DNA of 64,000 nucleotides from Aporrectodea caliginosa (GCA_020284085.1 JACEVL010005024.1:558001-622000); one strand, 5' to 3'; shown: positions 23,261 to 34,607, numbered from the stretch's first letter. The notes: generated from the sequence alone by a model not told the origin. Numbers and translations: made by a program.

Positions 23261-23548
23261 TAATTAGCTAATAGAATTATAGAAATGGGAGACGATAGAT
23301 CAGAGGGAGATTTCTTGAGAGGTGAGATACACTGAGATTATAGTTTTGAATGCAAATTAGGACTTTATAATAGCTAGCTGATGATTTATAGTTTAAGCGA
23401 CCTCTCCGGATTTTAAGGTCTTATCACTGCAGTCTGGGACTCAGCAGTGGAAAAGGCAGAACAGACTATCCATGGCCTGCCCGCCGGTTCTTGTTCTTGT
23501 AGAAAATCTACTTGATTAAGCGCTACGCTAGCGTTAGCGACATCGGGC

Positions 23549-23549
23549 A

Positions 23550-23627
<78 letters not shown>

Positions 23628-23640
23628 GTCTGTCTCTCAT
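23549..23640. repeat. (TCTG)n microsatellite
   Basis: More than 20 almost uninterrupted TCTG units. Long reading frames across it are artefacts of the repeat. Confidence 0.98.
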
Positions 23641-23689
23641 TATTGCATTCTTTTAATAATAATATCTTTTCTTTAATAAGCGCCTGACA

Positions 23690-23870
23690 AACGCACTGCG
23701 CTGTACATTTACATGTTATGCAATTTAAATCTTAACAGAACAGACAGCTTGCAATACAACGGCGCTAATAGCAGCCTACAAACATATCCGCCCAACGGGG
23801 CTCGAACTCGGTACCTCTCGGTCTGTGTGCCAGATGTTATCCAATGCGCCACGGGCCCCCCCATGCCCTA
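23690..23870 (-). mobile_element. tRNA-derived SINE
   Basis: On the minus strand the 5' part reads GGGCCCGTGGCGCATTGGAT, like a tRNA A box. Further on it reads CGAGTTCGAGCCCC, like a B box, in an Arg-tRNA-like arrangement. The tail beyond has no tRNA structure, so this is a SINE rather than a tRNA gene. A related head lies at 32155-32240 on the plus strand. Confidence 0.65.
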
Positions 23871-24614
23871 TTAATGTCGGAGATTTAGCCTACGTTAAAC
23901 TATTGTATGAAATTACGTTACCATGAAACAGGGGCGGATCTAGACTTTTTCTGTACGGGGGGCGATTTCTGTGGGTTCCCAATTCCAAAGAGCGATTTAG
24001 TAATTATATCAAACGCAATATAAATGTAAACAATTTTATACCAAGATTTTTGCAAATAGATGCCAACTGCAAAAGTAAATGTAATCGGCCTACCTATCAA
24101 GTATTATGGATCTTTACGACAATTGTTTGAAGAATTAATAGGCCTAGTTCATTTTTATTAACGGTTTAATCTATAATAGTTTCCAAGATCAAAGGAACTA
24201 TAATTGAAATGACTTATCAAATTAATAGTTTCTCGACTTTATAACATGTTACAAAACAAATTCCAATCTTCTGTTTCCAATCTTTGTGATCAATCACTTT
24301 CTCCGCATCTACTTAAATTTCTCGATCTCGCCTTCATGAGGGCTAAACGGGTAAACCTTTCCTGATCCATTTTGTCTTTCAACCATGTGTTTACTATACG
24401 TAATGAACAGAACAGAAGCTCCTCTCAGCTGATGCAAAGCTGTCCGGTACCGTTAGAAGAATTATTTTAGGCTTACAAACATTTCGGAAGAAATTTCAAC
24501 AAATTTGACACTGAAAAGAACCAAATTCTGGTAAAATAATGGCTACGTGTTTACCGATTGTGATTCATGAAACAGTAAAACGCCATTGTAGGCCAATGTA
24601 TCATAACTGTTAAT

Positions 24615-25935
24615 TACTGCTGTGCGTGACCTAGGCGTCACCTTGGACCGAGGCTCAAATTGCGCCAGCTCCGCACTGTCGCCCGCTTACTCGCTGCTTC
24701 TGCTACCTTCACTCTTATCCATGCCTTCGTCACAACTAAACTTGATTATTGTTGCTCGCTCTACGCTGGCCTCCCGGCTGGTCGACTGGGTGCTTGGATC
24801 GGATCTTGTGTTATGCTGCCCGCCTTATCGGCCGTATACTCAAATTTGGCCACGTCTCGTGATACATTCACGACGTTCTCCACTGGCCCGGGGCCCACCT
24901 CTGAGCAGCGGATTGTATTTGATCATTTATAAAGCGCTTCTCACAGCATAAGCCTTTCACAAGCGCTCCCAGTGCGAGGTACTCCGAGAGAAAAGGAAGG
25001 TTTTAAAGTGAGAGAAAGAGTCAGAGATGCCACCAGAGAGGATGGTAGGGTGCAAAGAAGGAGAAAGTCCATTCCATAGAGAGGGACACATACAGGCTAA
25101 GGACCTGGATTGAGCCATTGTGGTCCTAACACAGGGAACAAAAAGGTCAAGCCGGTCAGAAGATCTGAGAGGACGCAATGACGTAGCAGAGATGGGACAG
25201 AAAATTTGGTGACAAAGATATTTTGGAGCAAGACCCAGTTGAGATTTGAGCACGAGAATGAGAACTTTAAATTGGATGCGCACACAGAGAGGTAGCCAGT
25301 GAATCTATTCAGCCATAAATGTAGAGAATGATATGAGAGAATCGAGGAAGGCGAGCTATAAGTCACGCAGGAGCATTCAAAACGGACTAAAGAGGAGATA
25401 GACGAACCTTGGGTAAGCCAACAAGGAGAGAATTGCAATAGTCAATTCGAGAACAGATGAAAGCATGGACAATTGAGGTGAAGGTAGAGGAGGAAACAAA
25501 TCTGCGAAAAGCCCTGAGGCGCCTAAGTTGGAAGTAAGAAGAACGGATAAGCTCAGTGGATTGTGTTTAGATAGCTGCCCTATAGTCTGGCGCTGCCTGT
25601 TGGGTCTCGCTCCTGCCTATTTTCGTGAGCTCTGCTGCCCTGTCCTTAGTGCTATTGGGGCTCTCGATCCCTCCGCTCATCTGAACCGGGTCTCCTACTG
25701 ATCCCTTTTGCCCGTACCTCCAATATGCAGAACCGCGCTTTCTCGGTGATATAGGTTCTTCGACCTGGAACGGCCTCCCTCTGGAGCTTCGCCCCTTTCC
25801 TAGGACCTTCTCTCCTATGATATTTTCTCACCTTAATTATGTTCTTTATGGTCGTGCTGGAGTTGGGAGCGCCTCTGAGTAGTTTTCTTGAAGGGACGCT
25901 ATCTAAATGTTCGATATGAATGAATGAATGAATTT
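24615..25935 (+). mobile_element. CR1/L2-like LINE fragment interrupted by another LINE
   Basis: Two plus-strand parts belong together. Part one, 24615-24913, encodes pieces such as RDLGVTLD, LRTVARLLAAS and FVTTKLDYC of a LINE protein C-terminal region. Part two, 25583-25935, has NMQNRAFSV, STWNGLPLELRP and the 3' hairpin plus GAATGAATGAAT tail. A minus-strand LINE separates them. Frames are broken, so it is dead. Confidence 0.75.
24914..25580 (-). mobile_element. CR1/L2-like LINE 3' end inserted in another LINE
   Basis: The minus strand encodes FKVLILVLKSQLGLAPKYL, SATSLRPLRSSDRLDLFVP and MCPSLWNGLSPSLHPTILSG, the usual end of a CR1/L2-type ORF2. It ends in a hairpin (AGCGCTT...AAGCGCT) and TTATAAATG. 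Flanks GGATTGTATTTGA and GGATTGTGTTTAG look like a slightly mutated target duplication. Confidence 0.75.
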
Positions 25936-26239
25936 CATTCTGGTCTTTTTTTCAGCAGAGTAATAGGCTAGCGTTTTAATTATTATGGATGGTCAACTAC
26001 ATTTTAGCGTATTTAATTATTTAAATGAATGCTGTGTGCGTGTGTGCAGAGACAATATAGGCTAAAATTAATTTTAAAAATAACAAATAGCAATCAAATC
26101 CTCAAATAAAAAAATTAATTATTGGACTCTTAGGGGGGGCGATCGCCCCAATCGCCCCCCTCTGGATCCGCCACTGCCATGAAATCGAGACCCGAAGCCA
26201 ATAGGCTACTGAATTACATTTTACAATAGAAGCATGCTA

Positions 26240-26510
26240 CAAAATCGGACTCGGACCTCCACTGGACACAATGACCTCTGTTACGACGCAGCGCTCGTGA
26301 ATAAGCTGGTGATTTGCGCTAAGCATTTGAGTAGCGCTAAGCACTTGTCTCATTCAATTCTTGGTTTGTACATATAAATTTTTTGTTGTTGAACGTATTA
26401 AGCTTGCCATGTATAGTGCTGTGCGTTTGTTAGTGCGTCTCATTAAAGAATATACTTACTTACGTACTTACAATTACGAATTACGAATGCTGCACTTAAA
26501 AGAATTGCGC
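26240..26510 (+). mobile_element. LINE 3' UTR fragment with TTACG-type tail
   Basis: The block 'cggactcggacctccactggaca...tgacctctgttacgacgcagcgctcgtgaataagctgg' recurs at 45300-45420. There it follows a LINE C-terminal frame (SKLKSHLFKHSYP). Both copies run into tails of ATTACG or TTAC repeats. Confidence 0.55.
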
Positions 26511-26964
26511 TATATAAACGCACAACCATGTTTTCGTTTCCTTGCTATCGCCTGGACCGCTCTTAGTTTTAAACTGTGTGAAAAGTCAGAATATTGTCTG
26601 ATTTACTTTAATAATCTTCTGAAATATAATAATGTCGGTGAGTTAAACTGTTGTCATATAAGTTAAGTTAAAGAGCAAGTCTTTATCACACACTGTTTGT
26701 CTGATTTTTATAAAATTCATAGCGGCAATGCCTATAACAGTGCCTCACAATCTTTTTTTACTACGGAATCCTTTTGAGCTGAAATTTGTTACGGAACCCC
26801 GACCTAACCAAACCATATTCTGGTATACGTAGCGCCTACACGTGAAGTAGACCAATGGGACTTTGTACTGTATAGAACGGTGCTAGTTGGTGAAAACTAT
26901 AACCACTTAAATTGGCAATCATTATATGGCTTACTTTGGTTTTTTAGAAGGTAAATTCAATTTC

Positions 26965-27520
26965 ATTCTTAGTAGTTGCCATCCGGCCATTTTACAAGAT
27001 TAAGGTTTTCATTCCAATGTTTGCTGTGTGTCCAGTGCTGCTGCTTCAGGAGACACTTTCCATGATGATCTTGAGGTAAAGTTGCATTTTCCAGACATTT
27101 CAATTTGCCATTATTGTCCGCGCAGTAGTCGGGAGCGCCTTTGAATAGGAATCTGGAAGGGGCGCTATAACAAGTGTTCAAATACAATACAATACAATTA
27201 TTCATTACGGAGGTTGCTAGGCAACGTATTCCAGAAAGATGGACCTGACCACAGCTAAGCTAAAAGTTATGAAGCACCATGGAAGTTTGAGCCATAGGGA
27301 CAACCAGGTCACCTTGCATGGCAGAGTGAAGGAATCTATGGCCTGGTATGGATGACACCTGCACACAAAACTCCCTAAGATAGACTGGAGCTTGGCCTAC
27401 AAGACAGTTGCGCATAAGCATTAGGATCTTAAACTCAATGCATTTTTGCATAAGCAGCCAGTGCAGTTCCTCCTGTATAAAGGTAGATATATGCCCGAAC
27501 TTTGGTACGCCTCCTATCAT
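26965..27520 (-). mobile_element. CR1/L2-like LINE remnants
   Basis: The minus strand at 27260-27520 encodes HWLLMQKCIEFKILMLMRN, LVGQAPVYLREFCVQVSSIP and MQGDLVVP, matching the typical LINE segment after the reverse transcriptase. On the plus strand at about 27120-27200 lies a separate 3' hairpin/tail (GGAGCGCCTTTGAATAGG then GGGGCGCTATAA). At least two decayed copies overlap here. Confidence 0.6.
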
Positions 27521-27576
27521 TGTTAAAGTACTAAGCTAGCCTGATAGGTAGCATGGGTAAATTGGGTATGTATCAT

Positions 27577-27810
27577 ATTGTATCTGAGAATTTGTAAAGC
27601 GCCTCTTACAGTACTAGCTATTCAGAAGTGCTTTCAGCGTGACAGCCCAAGGAAATAAGAAAGTCTTCAAGCAGCGAAGGGATGATGGTGGAACCCCCGA
27701 CTAAAATCGTATTACGGATTGAGGGAGTGAGGTCATTCCACATGGAAGAGCCCACGATAGCAAAGGCACGGTGTTGGGCAGTGGCAGTCCTCGCCTGGTA
27801 ACACAAGTGT
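27577..27810 (-). mobile_element. CR1/L2-like LINE 3' end
   Basis: The minus-strand frame carries RTATAQHRAFAIVGSSMWND, a degraded form of the conserved (R)AFSVVGPxxWN motif, and ends in a GCGC hairpin with a TATCTGAG tail. It is the same family as 24914-25580 and 2660-3060. Confidence 0.65.
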
Positions 27811-27859
27811 TAGGATCTTCATTTTTAGTAGCCTTGGCATATGAGGGAGGGTGGCCAGT

Positions 27860-28012
27860 CCTTTCCCTTGCCATCTCATCTTTCCACTGATTGTGTACCC
27901 ATTGTAGCTCAGTTGTCTAGAGGTGCATGTGGAGCAGAAATGTCTTTGTTGGATATTTGAACCTCTGACCTGTCGGTTGACATCATGCTAACCACTAGAC
28001 TACCAAACGCTT
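27860..28012 (-). mobile_element. tRNA-derived SINE
   Basis: Read on the minus strand it starts GGTAGTCTAGTGGTTAGCAT (A-box-like) and has a degraded B box (GAGGTTCAAATATCC). Beyond this it shares a tail with 49690-49866 ('gattgtgt...cattgtagctcagttg'). It has a tRNA-like head but is not a functional tRNA gene. Confidence 0.65.
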
Positions 28013-28137
28013 TAGGTAAAGACTATAATAATAATATTAGTGCTTTTAAGACATACAGAAATAGGTGCTATATAATTTTATGTATAATGCTGGAAAGTTG
28101 TTCTCTCATGGCAAGGCTGGTCTGGTAAAAATTCTGA

Positions 28138-28432
28138 GTAGAAGCCTTGAAGAGTCACTTCACAAGTTTACTGAATGAATGATTAAGTTCTTGAGTTCTT
28201 ATGGTTCCTTTTGCTCGTACTGCAACAATGCAGAACCGAGCTTTTTCTGTGGCAGGCCCAATGATCTGGAATGGTCTTCCACTAGAGCTGCATCTACACC
28301 CTGGGAGTCTGCCTGAGACTTTCCTTACTAAACTCAAAACTGTTCTTTTTGGGCGCGTTGGAGTCGGGAGCGCCTCTGAGTAGGTTCCTTGAAGGGCGCT
28401 ATATAAATTCCCGAATGAATGAATGAATTAAA
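28138..28432 (+). mobile_element. CR1/L2-like LINE 3' end
   Basis: The plus strand encodes VPFARTATMQNRAFSVAGP, MIWNGLPLELH and a KLKTVLFGR-like end. It is followed by the conserved 3' hairpin (GGAGCGCCTCTGAGTAGG...GGGCGCTATATAA) and a (GAAT)n tail. It lies about 200 bp before the first recognisable anapc10 exon. Confidence 0.75.
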
Positions 28433-28632
28433 ATAACTTAAGCTACTGCTGGATCTCAAAACAATGTTTTTACTGTGTGTTGGCATTGCTTCTCATTGAA
28501 AGAACTGAAATGAAAAGTATATTAAGCAATTTAATTGATATGAAGGAATATAAAGTCAGTTTTTCTATAATCAATCATCGTTGTTATCATATTGAGCATG
28601 GTTTTTTCAGTTTAACAAATTTTATGCCTTAG

Positions 28633-31600
28633 TCTGCCAGGCATGAAGATGTGGCCAACCCCAAAGCAGCAACACCATCAGGCATTGATCCATACAAGGG
28701 AGAGAAAGAGGGAAAACTTCGAGAAGTGGGGGGACAGGCTGTCTGGTCTTTGTCATCTTGTAAGCCAGGTAGGCTGACAATATTAGTAACTTAGTTTTCA
28801 TCATAGCAGTTAAGCCTTAACAGCTGCTGTTGATTCTTTACTGCATGAATTGTGAGCCTGGACTATTGTTATCCAATCTGGACACCACAGAAGTATGCAG
28901 CATACTTCTTAGAGATTGGGGTGTGATTTGTGGGTTTGGGCAGTGAGGGAAAGGTGTGTTTACCATTGCTACATGATCTCTTCTGAAAGAGTGCTCTGAT
29001 GTTCTGAGTTCAATCATTGCACCAGTTGGCAATTTCTCATTGCATGACAGATCGTTCCCATCTGCATTTGCTCATATCATTGTGCATCTGCTGCTTAAGT
29101 TTACAGACCAATCTCAACTTTGAATTTTATATATAAAATTCAGGTATGGGTGGTTATGAATTGTATCCAAACTCACCTATCTTCCAACTAAGGCGCTAGC
29201 CGGCCCGGCTGAATCGAACAAACTCCCTGACTTTATTCACAAATCTTCAACATTGTCGATTTTCAAAACTAACCTTAAAACATATCTGTTTAAGATTTAC
29301 TATGATTGATTTTTCTGTTACGCGCTTTTGTGCAAGATTCCTATTTTGTGTAGGTGTGCTATAAATGACAGTCTAATAATAATAATAATAATAATAATAA
29401 GAATAACTCACTGATCTCCCCAAGTCATTCAACAGAGACCACACTTCTTGCTGTTCATAATGACATGTGGTCTTCTTGACTTGTCTGCTGCTTTTTGATA
29501 CTGTGGACCATTCTCTTATTCTGCTTTGTCTCCAGCACTGATTTGAGATTCCTGGCCCTGCATGAAATTGGATTAGTACTTATCTTAGTCCACACACCAA
29601 GTCAATAAACTTACTCATCTAGTACTTTGTTGACACACAGTGTTGTTTGCAGAGTTTCGTGCTTGTCCTGTTTTGTTTACATTAAACACTGACAGTTCAC
29701 TAGGATATTATTCATATACTGATGATACCAAAACATACTTTTCATTGGGCAATTTGTCTTTTCATTGGACAGTTTGTCACTCATCCCTGCAGCTGTTGTC
29801 CACTGTCTTGTCAAGGTGCAGTCTTTGATGGTGGCAAATAAACTCCTTAACACTAAATTTCTGTTGCATAGCACTCCACAGCAACTTAAGAAATTTGTGG
29901 TGGGTTGAATTGTTTATAGTGGGTGACTCAGTTGTTGAGTTGGCTGATGCTCTTTGTAACTGAGGAATTGTTTTGAATTCACTGACCATGTAAATAGTAT
30001 TTCATAGTCTTCATATATGTACAATGAGCAATGAAGCCAATGATTTGGCAATTTCATCTGATATCACATGACTCAAGATTGTGAGTTTCTGAATAGGTAC
30101 TTTCGAATAGAGAGTGATGTAGGGAGACAGTCTTGTCCCCTGCCCTTCATCAAGTAAGTCCGCATGTTTTGTTTAGATCCCTGCAGGACTACATCACATT
30201 CCGGGCAAAACGTATAGACCAATTAAAATTTAAAAGAAACATTTTAAACTTACAAAGCTATTTGTATTGCTGATTGAATTAATAAAACACATACAAAAAG
30301 CAGATTATCTTATCAAAAGTTTGCATTAACCAAGTCCTGGCTATTTCTGACTAGTTAACAGCTTCAGGAAATAAAAAACTCCATCCTCAACATCACCCCG
30401 CTATTGAAAAACCCTCTTAGATGATGTCTCTGTGGCAGGAATTTCCAGAAGAAGTGTCCTAGCCACAGCTATAGTAGTTAGGCCAAAACAAAATAATGGT
30501 GTGTTTCCGGTAACGCGACCGACTCACTTTTTTGCCGCGACTCGGAAAATTTTGTAAAAAAAATTTTTTTACGGAAAATTTCAAAAAAAAAATTTTTTTA
30601 CTTCACATACATTAAGCCTTTGCATGCCGGAGATGCAGAATCGCGACATTATAGGTGCATTCACTAAAGCAGAGACGTTCGGAAACTAGCGGTCTTTCAA
30701 TGAAAATTATGGTCCCGTAAATTACAGCAATAAAAGGGCTCAAGTGTGGAGTTTGGGAGAGGGAGGTAATAGACCCGAAAGTGGTGGATTTTCTCACGGT
30801 AATTTGACAGGGTTATTTCACAAATCTGACCGCCATATTCATTGTATCAGAAATACCTTTTATCCTACGTGCCATTATAAAAGTAAAGCCTCCTTAGCAA
30901 TCAGCCTACTTAACAACCTCCGTAGCATTCTACTTTCATAGCAACCAGCCTTCTTAACAACCAAGCTTTGAAGCAAGCAGCCTCTGTGTCAGCCTCATTA
31001 GCAACCAGTTTCAAAGTCAGACTTGGCCCCTTTAGCAACCTCCTTCCTTAGCAACAGTTAGCAACCCCTGCCCCTTCCATTTCACCTTACAAGAAAAATG
31101 ATGTCAACAAAAATGAAATAAATAGGATTGTTTTCTACAGCAGTTTGTAGGTACATTCTGCAAATAGGCATTTTTAATACTCGCATAGAAAATACATACT
31201 TTGGTACAGCATGTACCACTGTGCATAAATGGGCAGTAGCTTAATTTTCGGAAATCACTGCATAAAATTATTTTAACAAAATAAAATTATTTTCCTACCT
31301 ACCTACCTACCAAGTTTTTTTAACTCTGTTACCGGAAACACACCATTATTTTTTTTTGGCCTTACCATTACCACGGTGTTACCGCTGGCTCATTCTCCAT
31401 TACTGCAGTAATACTAAACCTATTACAGCTGTAAAACCAAAATTGTTGTCCTCGTTACCGCATTATTTACTGTGATTTCACTGCATCACTCTACTTTAGA
31501 AATGGTCAGATACATTGCAGTAGGGTGCATGTGTCACATATATAAAGTTATAAGGACCAACTTTTTTACAGTTTCAATCTTTGATCTTTTTCTGAACTAT

Positions 31601-32960
31601 AGGATTTGGTGTGGAGCAACTTCGCGATGGATCTCTGGAGACGTACTGGCAGTCAGATGGGCCGCAGCCACACATGGTCAACATACAGTTCAGGCGCAAG
31701 ATGACAATTCATGACATCTGCATTTATGCTGATTTCAAGGCTGATGAGAGCTATACACCCAACAGGTTGCTACTATAGTACAATAATTACATTTTTAATT
31801 TGTGCCTCTTACCTAGAGCGGTCAGCAAGCATGTTCTGATATGTGAAGACCTCATCCATCTTTAGAAAAGTAGTAAAGAACTAGAAGTATTCATAAATAC
31901 TTTTGAAAGCATTTCTGATCAGGCCATTGTCCAAGTGTATCAAATAAATGCTGGTAATCAGATGTAGCATTTATTTGGAACTTCTCAGGAAATCGGGTCC
32001 AGTATTATTTACAATCTTAACTTCTCCAATCAGCAACACAGCTAATTAATTTGGAGTCCAATTACATCAGTATGGCAATGATACTCCGCTTTTCTTTGCT
32101 CTGTCACCAGTGGATCAGACTGATAAAGTAATACTTGAGCAGCATATGCTTCACCGGGGGGGCCCGGTGGCGCGTTGGATAGAGCTGGCGAAGAGTGCGA
32201 GAGGTAGTGAGTTCAACATCTGGTCAGATAAAGTCTGAGGCACTGACTGCACTCTTTCCCTTCTCATTCCAGTGTTGACCTTGCTGGCACTGCTGTTCCA
32301 CTATCAAAGACAGTCAAAACAAGTCACTATGGACAGTTTTCTAGCGAGCAATGAATGTTGGGAATGTTTATGTTTGTTTTATAGTTATAAAGTAAACACA
32401 TTTATTATTTTTTCAGCTTTTCTGTGTTTTTAGCTGTCGTTATTATCATCAAAAAGCTCATTTGCTGTACATGTATTTAAAGTTCACAAGCCTAAAGAAC
32501 ACAAAAACAAACAAAACAAAACACACTTCAGTTCTGCTTATTTAGAACCTCGGATACATCACACTGTTGACAATGTTCCATTGAACTTTGATATAATGAA
32601 GTTTTCTTTTCTGTGTTCATATATCCTGTGTGTGACAAAATCAACTTCTGAAACATATGTTCGTTTTTTGTGTTCTTTAGGCTTTCTATTCGAGCTGGAA
32701 ACAATGTAAATGAATTAACTGAGATGGAGCTGGTGGAGTTGAATGAACCATGTGGCTGGGTTGTTATTCCTTTGCGTGATATGAACGATAAACCAGTCCG
32801 GACATTCATGATCCAGATTGCAATTCTTTCAAACCACCAAAATGGCCGTGACACGCACATGAGGCACATCAAGATTCACTCTCCAGTTCAGGACATTTTG
32901 GCTGTACGAAATCCAGCATTCACAAGCACAGAAATGCAGATCTACAGTTGCATTCGGTAG
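28633..32960 (+). CDS. anapc10: Anaphase-promoting complex subunit 10 (APC10/DOC1)
   Basis: APC10 is the DOC-domain subunit of the APC/C ubiquitin ligase; with the coactivator it forms the receptor for D-box substrates. Exons are 28633 (uncertain)-28768, 31603-31765 and 32681-32960, joined in frame at GT-AG sites to at least 192 codons (human 185). Exon 1 ends QAVWSLSSCKPG. Exon 2 has the conserved ETYWQSDGPQPHMVNIQFRR and ADFKADESYTP. Exon 3 has RTFMIQIAILSNHQNGRDTH and ends SCIR, keeping the Ile-Arg tail that binds the TPR subunit APC3. No in-frame ATG lies in the first exon: an in-frame TAG at 28630-28632 precedes it, and ATGs at 28642 and 28648 are out of frame. So the start codon must be in an upstream exon I could not find. 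The introns contain LINEs, a PIF-like MITE and a SINE. Confidence 0.93.
29150..29401 (+). mobile_element. LINE 3' fragment with (AAT)n tail, anapc10 intron 1
   Basis: A plus-strand frame reads NKLPDFIHKSSTLSIFKTN then LKTYLFKIYYD, a LINE ORF2 C-terminus. A short 3' UTR and about ten AAT units follow (29371-29401). Confidence 0.65.
29410..29990 (+). mobile_element. CR1/L2-like reverse transcriptase fragment, anapc10 intron 1
   Basis: Broken plus-strand frames give STETTLLAVHNDMW, LLLFDTVDHSLILLCLQH and PVLFTLNTDS. Then YTDDTKTYF, a mutated form of the YADD active-site motif, follows at about 29715. The order fits the palm of a CR1/L2 reverse transcriptase. Stops and frameshifts show it is dead. 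Confidence 0.65.
30481..31361. mobile_element. PIF/Harbinger-like element with long TIRs, anapc10 intron 1
   Basis: The terminal inverted repeats are about 35 bp with one or two mismatches. They start GGCCAAAA, continue AAAATAATGGTGTGTTTCC and end GGTAAC. TTA lies on both sides (30478-30480 and 31362-31364), the 3-bp TWA-type duplication of PIF/Harbinger. The interior repeats 'TTAGCAACC' and 'TTAACAACC' about nine times between 30890 and 31065. No transposase is encoded. Confidence 0.8.
32150..32245 (+). mobile_element. tRNA-derived SINE head, anapc10 intron 2
   Basis: GGCCCGGTGGCGCGTTGGAT resembles a tRNA A box and GTGAGTTCAACATC a decayed B box, as in the minus-strand SINE at 23690-23870. 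Confidence 0.5.
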
Positions 32961-33215
32961 AGGGGACATAACTTGAGTTTCTTTGAATAGACATTTAAGT
33001 TGAAGGGAGGGGATGGCCGGATAATAGATGGGAGAGTAGTCAGAAGTACGATTTTGAATGGCTAGAAGATGGGTTTACCTAGTTTACATGCAACAAATGG
33101 GTGGCCAGCTGTGTAGGGTGCAGACAGCTGAAGACATATGAAGGGACAACCAGATAACTGTTGGGGGCATTTTGGTGAGGTCGAATGCACTTGGGTTGTG
33201 ACTGGAGGCCACATG

Positions 33216-33221
33216 AATAAA
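33216..33221 (+). terminator. Candidate poly(A) signal of anapc10
   Basis: AATAAA lies about 255 bp after the anapc10 stop. A second AATAAA lies at 33515-33520. Confidence 0.4.
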
Positions 33222-33347
33222 TGGTGAGATAAGAGAGCAATAACAAATTACATGTTTTGAAAAAAGTAGATTTTGCGTAACTGTTCTGATGATTGGTAAT
33301 ATGGAACAATGTGGAGAAGTAGATCGGTTTCTTTAGTTAGATGGTTC

Positions 33348-33417
33348 TTTAACACTAATGACGAACTGCATTTGTTCCCCAGTCACTTTTGTTACACTCT
33401 CGCTGTTAAGGCGTTAA
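33348..33417 (-). mobile_element. ~70-bp foldback repeat, copy 1
   Basis: On the minus strand this matches 55800-55870 and 47917-47984. Ends TTAACGCCTTAACAGCGAG and, inverted, TTTAACACTAATGACGAA pair imperfectly, around the shared centre GAGTGTAACAAAAGTGACTG. It is probably a tiny MITE or a structured repeat. Confidence 0.6.
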
Positions 33418-33664
33418 ATAATGTGGTTGCGTGCTGATATGATTTTTATCCTGTTACTGCTGTAGCCAAGCTTATGAAAAGTGAAACTAATGTGTTCTTG
33501 TAGGTATTTGTGGAAATAAAAGTTGCCTTCATGCACATTACTTTGAGTGTTTCATTTACCCAGGACGGGAAACTTTGGCCTGTAATTCAAATTTGGCTAT
33601 TGTCATTGCAACTGGGCTATAGGCTTGACTTCAAATGCCTGCATTACTTCAAATGCCTGCATAC

Positions 33665-33700
33665 CCAACTCAGGATAGGGCCCCTCCTATCCTGAGTTGG
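33665..33700. repeat. Strong hairpin, 15-bp perfect arms
   Basis: CCAACTCAGGATAGG (33665-33679) pairs with CCTATCCTGAGTTGG (33686-33700) across a 6-base loop. Just upstream an 18-bp direct repeat contains ACTTCAAATGCCTGCAT twice. It lies about 700 bp downstream of the anapc10 stop. Confidence 0.85.
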
Positions 33701-34152
33701 TGTGAAATGCGCCTCTCAACGGACATGAGTAACGCAGCATTTTAAGCATGAATTACTGTAAGGTCTAGTACTGAATGTCACAAATAAAGTATAATTATGT
33801 TCGATAGAATTCCAAAGAGGAGTACATAGAAAATAGTTAAATGCAAAATGCTTTAAAAGGGTTGTTTTGCCCCAGGTGAGGGCGTTTTGCTCATTTGCAT
33901 TTTTGGAAAACATCTGTGACCTTTAAAGCCTAAATGCACTACATAATGTATTGTTTAAAAATGTACAGTAGCCTACTTGCTTCTGAGGATTATTGTAATA
34001 TAGTTTGCTTAAAATTGCTGACTGGCTTTCCTTACCTTTTAACAAAAATAGAAAGAAGTGCTTAAGGATAGGCCTGATCTAAAGACATTAAAAAATGCCA
34101 TAAGGCTATTGTTTTAGCACAGAGGGGACAGAGTGAGCTGGAGCATCTTGCC

Positions 34153-34607
34153 TAGGGTTGCCAGACATCCGGCAAAAGGAGAACATGTCCTCGTTTTTGG
34201 CTTCATGTCCTCTATCCAGCAGGCAAAGCTAAAATCTGGAAAATGTCCGGCTTTAGTATTAGTTGTATTGCACCATCGGCTATTATTTCATAGCAGTTTT
34301 TAACGACTTTACATGCTCATGTTGTCTTTAAGTTCCCCTCGGACCCTACCAGGCTAACAGAGGATTTGCTGTGGAAAGTTAGCTCCTCAGAGCTAACTGT
34401 GAGTAATCAAGAAGGTGCAACTGATTGCTTATATAAATACTATGCTACATTATGATAAAAAGCCTCAATTGATTTCATTCAGGTTTCCAATGTGACTTCA
34501 TTTCTTGGTTACCTAGGAGCCCTCTCACTCCGGAGTCCAAATTGAAACATTCAATGTGTCCGACTTTCTGTGTCCGACTTAGGCTATCCATGTATCTGGC
34601 AACCATA
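34153..34607. mobile_element. Possible hAT-like MITE with GTCC-rich ends
   Basis: The left end TAGGGTTGCCAGA and the inverted right end TATGGTTGCCAGA match in 12 of 13 positions. GTCC words recur near both ends. No target duplication is visible, so the call rests on the inverted repeats alone. Confidence 0.4.

Larger units (their letters stand above)
23929..26176. mobile_element. Composite hAT-like element, family N (GGGGGGCGAT ends)
   Basis: The left end CAGGGGCGGATCTAGA and the inverted right end CAGTGGCGGATCCAGA match in 14 of 16 positions. CCATGAAA is duplicated exactly at 23921-23928 and 26177-26184. GGGGGGCGAT words lie at both ends. About 1.3 kb of LINE sequence (24615-25935) sits inside; without it the element is about 940 bp. 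No transposase frame was recognised. Confidence 0.85.

Noticed and set aside
23690..23870. tRNA-Arg-like gene on the minus strand
   Set aside because: Only the 5' part is tRNA-like, and a long repeat tail follows. It is a SINE.
26752..26870. CAGTGCCTCACAATC as a hAT left end
   Set aside because: A single possible terminus without partner or duplication.
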